Positions 14,624 to 16,460 of a stretch of DNA of 16,460 bases are shown here, piece after piece. Origin of the DNA: Candidatus Omnitrophota bacterium. GTDB taxonomy: Bacteria; Omnitrophota; Gorgyraeia; Gygaellales; JAHJCI01. The position numbers were made by a program, and so were the translations under genes. The stretch is from NCBI GenBank assembly GCA_018813085.1, contig JAHJCI010000178.1, positions 1-16,460 on the forward strand, in the 5' to 3' direction. The notes beneath the pieces are model-generated. The model worked only from the letters and a program-made list of their open reading frames with translations. It made no database searches and was not told the origin of the DNA. The first letter of the stretch is position 1, and every line of letters begins with the position of its first letter.

Positions 14624-15397
14624 ATGAAGCGTAAAAGCATCCTAATCTTATTATCCATTTTTCTTTTTGGCAGCTTTTGTTTTGCACAAGAATGGAAGGT
14701 CTTGCGCTCGATACACTTTATTATCCATTACAAGGAAGCCCCGATGAGATTCCTGGATAAAATACGGGATTACGCCGAGGATTATTATCGCGAGATCACA
14801 GAGGAACTGGGTTTCAGGCGTAAGAAATTCTGGACCTGGGAAAACAGGGCGAAGATTTATGTTTATGATTCCCACGATGATTACCTGGAAGCAACAGGCA
14901 TGGCTTCCTGGTCTTCGGCAAGCGTCGATTATCATAACAAAATAATAAATACCTATCCCGATGCCCCTGAGTTTTTCGCAAATGTCCTGGTACATGAATT
15001 AACCCATATTATTTTCCGCGAATATGTCGGCTTTAACCCTAGCGTGCCGTTATGGCTTGAGGAAGGGGTAGCTACTTTTACGGAAAAGAAAAAAAATGCC
15101 GGCCGCATCATTGCCGGGCTCAAGGCGCTGGATAAAAACGGCGTTTTGTTCGGCCTTAAAGAATTAACCGCGATGAATAATGTTTTATCCTTCTCCCAGG
15201 ATAAAGCAAACGTATTTTACGCCCAAAGCTTCGGACTGGTTTATTTTCTGGTCGATAAGTTCGGCAGGGATGATTTTGCCGACTTTTGCTTTTCCTTAAG
15301 AAAAGGCAGGAGCTTGGAAAAAAGTTTATATTTTGCTTACAATATCAGAGGGCTGGATGAGTTAGAGGATGAGTGGAGGCGGAATTTATTTAACTAA
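14624..15397 (+). CDS. Secreted HEXXH metallopeptidase-like protein (peptidase MA family)
   Basis: A 257-residue protein with a signal peptide (positive MKRKS start, hydrophobic 6-18, likely cleavage after the FCFA at 18-21). The zinc-binding helix HELTH (124-128) is followed about 17 residues later by WLEEGVATF (144-152), which supplies the third glutamate ligand of a gluzincin. This spacing and the IHFIIHYKEAP start fit the 'peptidase MA-like' family (PF13485 type). It would act in the periplasm or outside the cell; substrate unknown. The catalytic residues look complete, so activity is plausible. The C-terminus after 195 is helical, without a further membrane anchor. It starts 13 bases after yggT with a GAAGAAG purine tract upstream and ends 14 bases before the next gene. 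Confidence 0.85.
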   Translation: MKRKSILILLSIFLFGSFCFAQEWKVLRSIHFIIHYKEAPMRFLDKIRDYAEDYYREITEELGFRRKKFWTWENRAKIYVYDSHDDYLEATGMASWSSASVDYHNKIINTYPDAPEFFANVLVHELTHIIFREYVGFNPSVPLWLEEGVATFTEKKKNAGRIIAGLKALDKNGVLFGLKELTAMNNVLSFSQDKANVFYAQSFGLVYFLVDKFGRDDFADFCFSLRKGRSLEKSLYFAYNIRGLDELEDEWRRNLFN

Positions 15398-15411
15398 GCC
15401 TTTCAGATAGC

Positions 15412-16182
15412 ATGCCTATAGAGAGCAATAATTTTATTAAATTCTTAGGAACCGCTGGAGCGCGTTTTGTAATGATTAAACAGCTGCGTGCTTCCGCAGG
15501 CATATGGGTTTCATCCGGCAGTAAAAATATTCTAATTGACCCCGGCCCGGGCAGTATTGTCCATTGTAACCGCAGCCGGCCTAAGCTTGACCCCACTAAG
15601 TTAGACGCCATTATTCTTACTCATCGGCATTTAGACCACGCAGGCGATATCAATGTGATGATTGAGGCAATGACCGAGGGAGGTTTTAAAAAAAGAGGCA
15701 TCCTTTTTTGCCCCGGCGATGCCTTGGACGATGATCCGGTTGTCTTAAGGCATACGCGTAATTTTCTGAATAAAATCCAGGTATTAAAAGCACTTTCGCA
15801 ATACAAGGTTGGCGATTTTGTATTTTATACATCAATGAGGCACCGTCATCCGGTAGAGACCTACGGAATTAAATTCAAGATAGGTGGCAGTTCTCTTGCG
15901 ATTTTGACTGATACGCAGTATTTCTCCGGGCTTGAGGATTTTTATTGCGCAGACATATTAATTATCTCTGTGGTATTCTATCAGCCCCGCCCAGAAATAG
16001 AGCATCTTAGCCTTGCTGAGGCAAGGCGGATTATCAGCCAGATAAGGCCCAGAAAAACAATCCTTACTCATTTTGGCATGACAATGCTTAAGGCAAAACC
16101 CCACCTGGTTGCCCGTAAGTTGACTGAAGAGTTGGGAAGCGAAGTAGTTGCCGCCTATGACGGAATGACGCTTCGACTTTAA
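15412..16182 (+). CDS. Metallo-beta-lactamase-fold hydrolase (RNase Z / phosphodiesterase-like)
   Basis: A 256-residue metallo-beta-lactamase-fold enzyme. The first strand carries FLGTAGAR (11-18) and ILIDPGPGS (40-48). The dinuclear metal motif is HRHLDH (71-76), with further likely ligands H144 or H146, D167 in LTDTQ, and H220 in LTHFG; H198 is also conserved-looking. The pattern places it near RNase Z/BN and the cyclic-phosphodiesterase-like group. It lacks an obvious RNase Z exosite arm and is shorter than typical tRNase Z, so a role in tRNA 3' processing is possible but not shown. There is no signal peptide, so it should be cytoplasmic. The ATG has no clear Shine-Dalgarno sequence and lies 14 bases after the peptidase gene. 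Two hairpins follow the stop. Confidence 0.87.
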   Translation: MPIESNNFIKFLGTAGARFVMIKQLRASAGIWVSSGSKNILIDPGPGSIVHCNRSRPKLDPTKLDAIILTHRHLDHAGDINVMIEAMTEGGFKKRGILFCPGDALDDDPVVLRHTRNFLNKIQVLKALSQYKVGDFVFYTSMRHRHPVETYGIKFKIGGSSLAILTDTQYFSGLEDFYCADILIISVVFYQPRPEIEHLSLAEARRIISQIRPRKTILTHFGMTMLKAKPHLVARKLTEELGSEVVAAYDGMTLRL

Positions 16183-16187
16183 TGAGC

Positions 16188-16204
16188 CCCGACGTATCGT
16201 CGGG
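16188..16204. repeat. Perfect 7-bp hairpin after the metallo-hydrolase gene
   Basis: CCCGACG (16188-16194) pairs fully with CGTCGGG (16198-16204) around a TAT loop, starting 6 bases after the stop codon. No T run follows (next bases ATAGTTCGG), so this is not a textbook terminator, though it may still slow RNA polymerase or protect the mRNA. Similar GCCCCGACG...CGTCGGG palindromes are common dispersed intergenic elements. Confidence 0.55.
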
Positions 16205-16217
16205 ATAGTTCGGATAA

Positions 16218-16244
16218 ATAACTTACGTTCGCTGCGTAAGTTAT
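16218..16244. repeat. Perfect 10-bp hairpin before the histone-deacetylase-family gene
   Basis: ATAACTTACG (16218-16227) is the exact reverse complement of CGTAAGTTAT (16235-16244), with the loop TTCGCTG. It lies 11 bases before the next start codon, where it could occlude ribosome binding. Without a T tract it is unlikely to be a simple terminator. It is a different sequence from the hairpin at 16188-16204, giving two hairpins in a 72-base spacer. Confidence 0.55.
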
Positions 16245-16254
16245 AGTATCACTT

Positions 16255-16460
16255 ATGAAAACAGCAGTTTTATATAACAGCCAGTTAGAAAAATACAGCT
16301 TCGGCAAGGGTCATCCTTTTGGGGGAGATAGATTCAGTGTTTTTTTTAAATTTTTTAAAACACGCTTTTGCCCCTATAAAGACCAGCTGGAATTAATCCA
16401 GCCCGAGCCGGCAGATGATAAAATGCTGGAATTAGTACACAGCCGGCATTACATTCAGAC
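16255..16460 (+). CDS. Histone-deacetylase / AcuC-like family protein, N-terminal part (3' end outside the window)
   Basis: Sixty-eight residues are visible before the window ends. They match the start of bacterial class II/AcuC-like histone-deacetylase-fold proteins: AVLYNSQLEKYSFGKGHPFG (4-23) with the conserved HP pair (20-21) and R26. These are followed by LELIQPEPADDKMLELVHSR (45-64) and HYI, the typical 'P-A-x-x-x-x-L-x-x-V-H-x-x-x-Y-I' pattern. The family hydrolyses acetyl-lysine, acetylpolyamines or related amides with a zinc site, which lies beyond this fragment. The ATG follows the hairpin at 16218-16244 and lacks a clear Shine-Dalgarno sequence. Confidence 0.83.
   Translation, partial: MKTAVLYNSQLEKYSFGKGHPFGGDRFSVFFKFFKTRFCPYKDQLELIQPEPADDKMLELVHSRHYIQ

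Overview
The window is 16.5 kb of bacterial DNA with every recognisable gene on the + strand and very tight packing (many 1- to 4-base overlaps or gaps). It looks like the chromosome of an uncultured bacterium with moderately low G+C. The gene mix is a split AddA/AddB pair, two divergent YjbQ paralogues, an amino-acid permease fused to a PTS EIIA domain, and a secreted 'peptidase MA' protein. CACAGAT-rich intergenic repeats are also present. Together these resemble genomes from the Omnitrophota/PVC neighbourhood. That placement is an inference from gene content only and is weak. There are no rRNA or tRNA genes, transposases, integrases or CRISPR arrays, and no sign of a prophage.

Layout. (1) 1-7006 is one long transcription unit. 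It runs from the rmuC 3' end through an AddA/RecB-type helicase-nuclease, DUF167 (YggU), YjbQ copy 1, a nitroreductase, YjbQ copy 2 and a tail-anchored zinc ribbon to an AMP-forming acyl-CoA synthetase. Five consecutive junctions in it are overlaps or gaps of no more than 4 bases. (2) 7007-7141 is a non-coding spacer with four copies of a CACAGAT-type unit in inverted orientation. (3) 7142-12127 holds an AddB-type nuclease with an intact four-cysteine Fe-S signature, a TPR protein, an unrecognised 177-residue protein and a membrane-anchored alpha/beta hydrolase. (4) 12128-12441 is a 314-base non-coding region full of inverted repeats. (5) 12442-16182 holds the APC permease-EIIA fusion, YggT, a secreted HEXXH metallopeptidase-like protein and a metallo-beta-lactamase-fold hydrolase. 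(6) 16183-16254 carries two perfect hairpins. (7) From 16255 to the window end is the start of a histone-deacetylase-family (AcuC-like) protein.

How the genes may work together. RmuC, AddA and AddB point to DNA double-strand-break processing. Both AddA and AddB keep PD-(D/E)XK nuclease motifs, and AddB also keeps its Fe-S cysteines, so a functional AddAB end-resection enzyme is likely although its genes lie about 3.6 kb apart. The genes between them (two YjbQ, nitroreductase, zinc ribbon, acyl-CoA synthetase) have no obvious link to recombination and may simply share the transcript.

I did not find a clear new defence or mobile system. The observations most worth following are the split AddAB locus with its odd addA start, the permease-EIIA fusion, the paired YjbQ subfamilies around a nitroreductase, and the CACAGAT inverted repeats.
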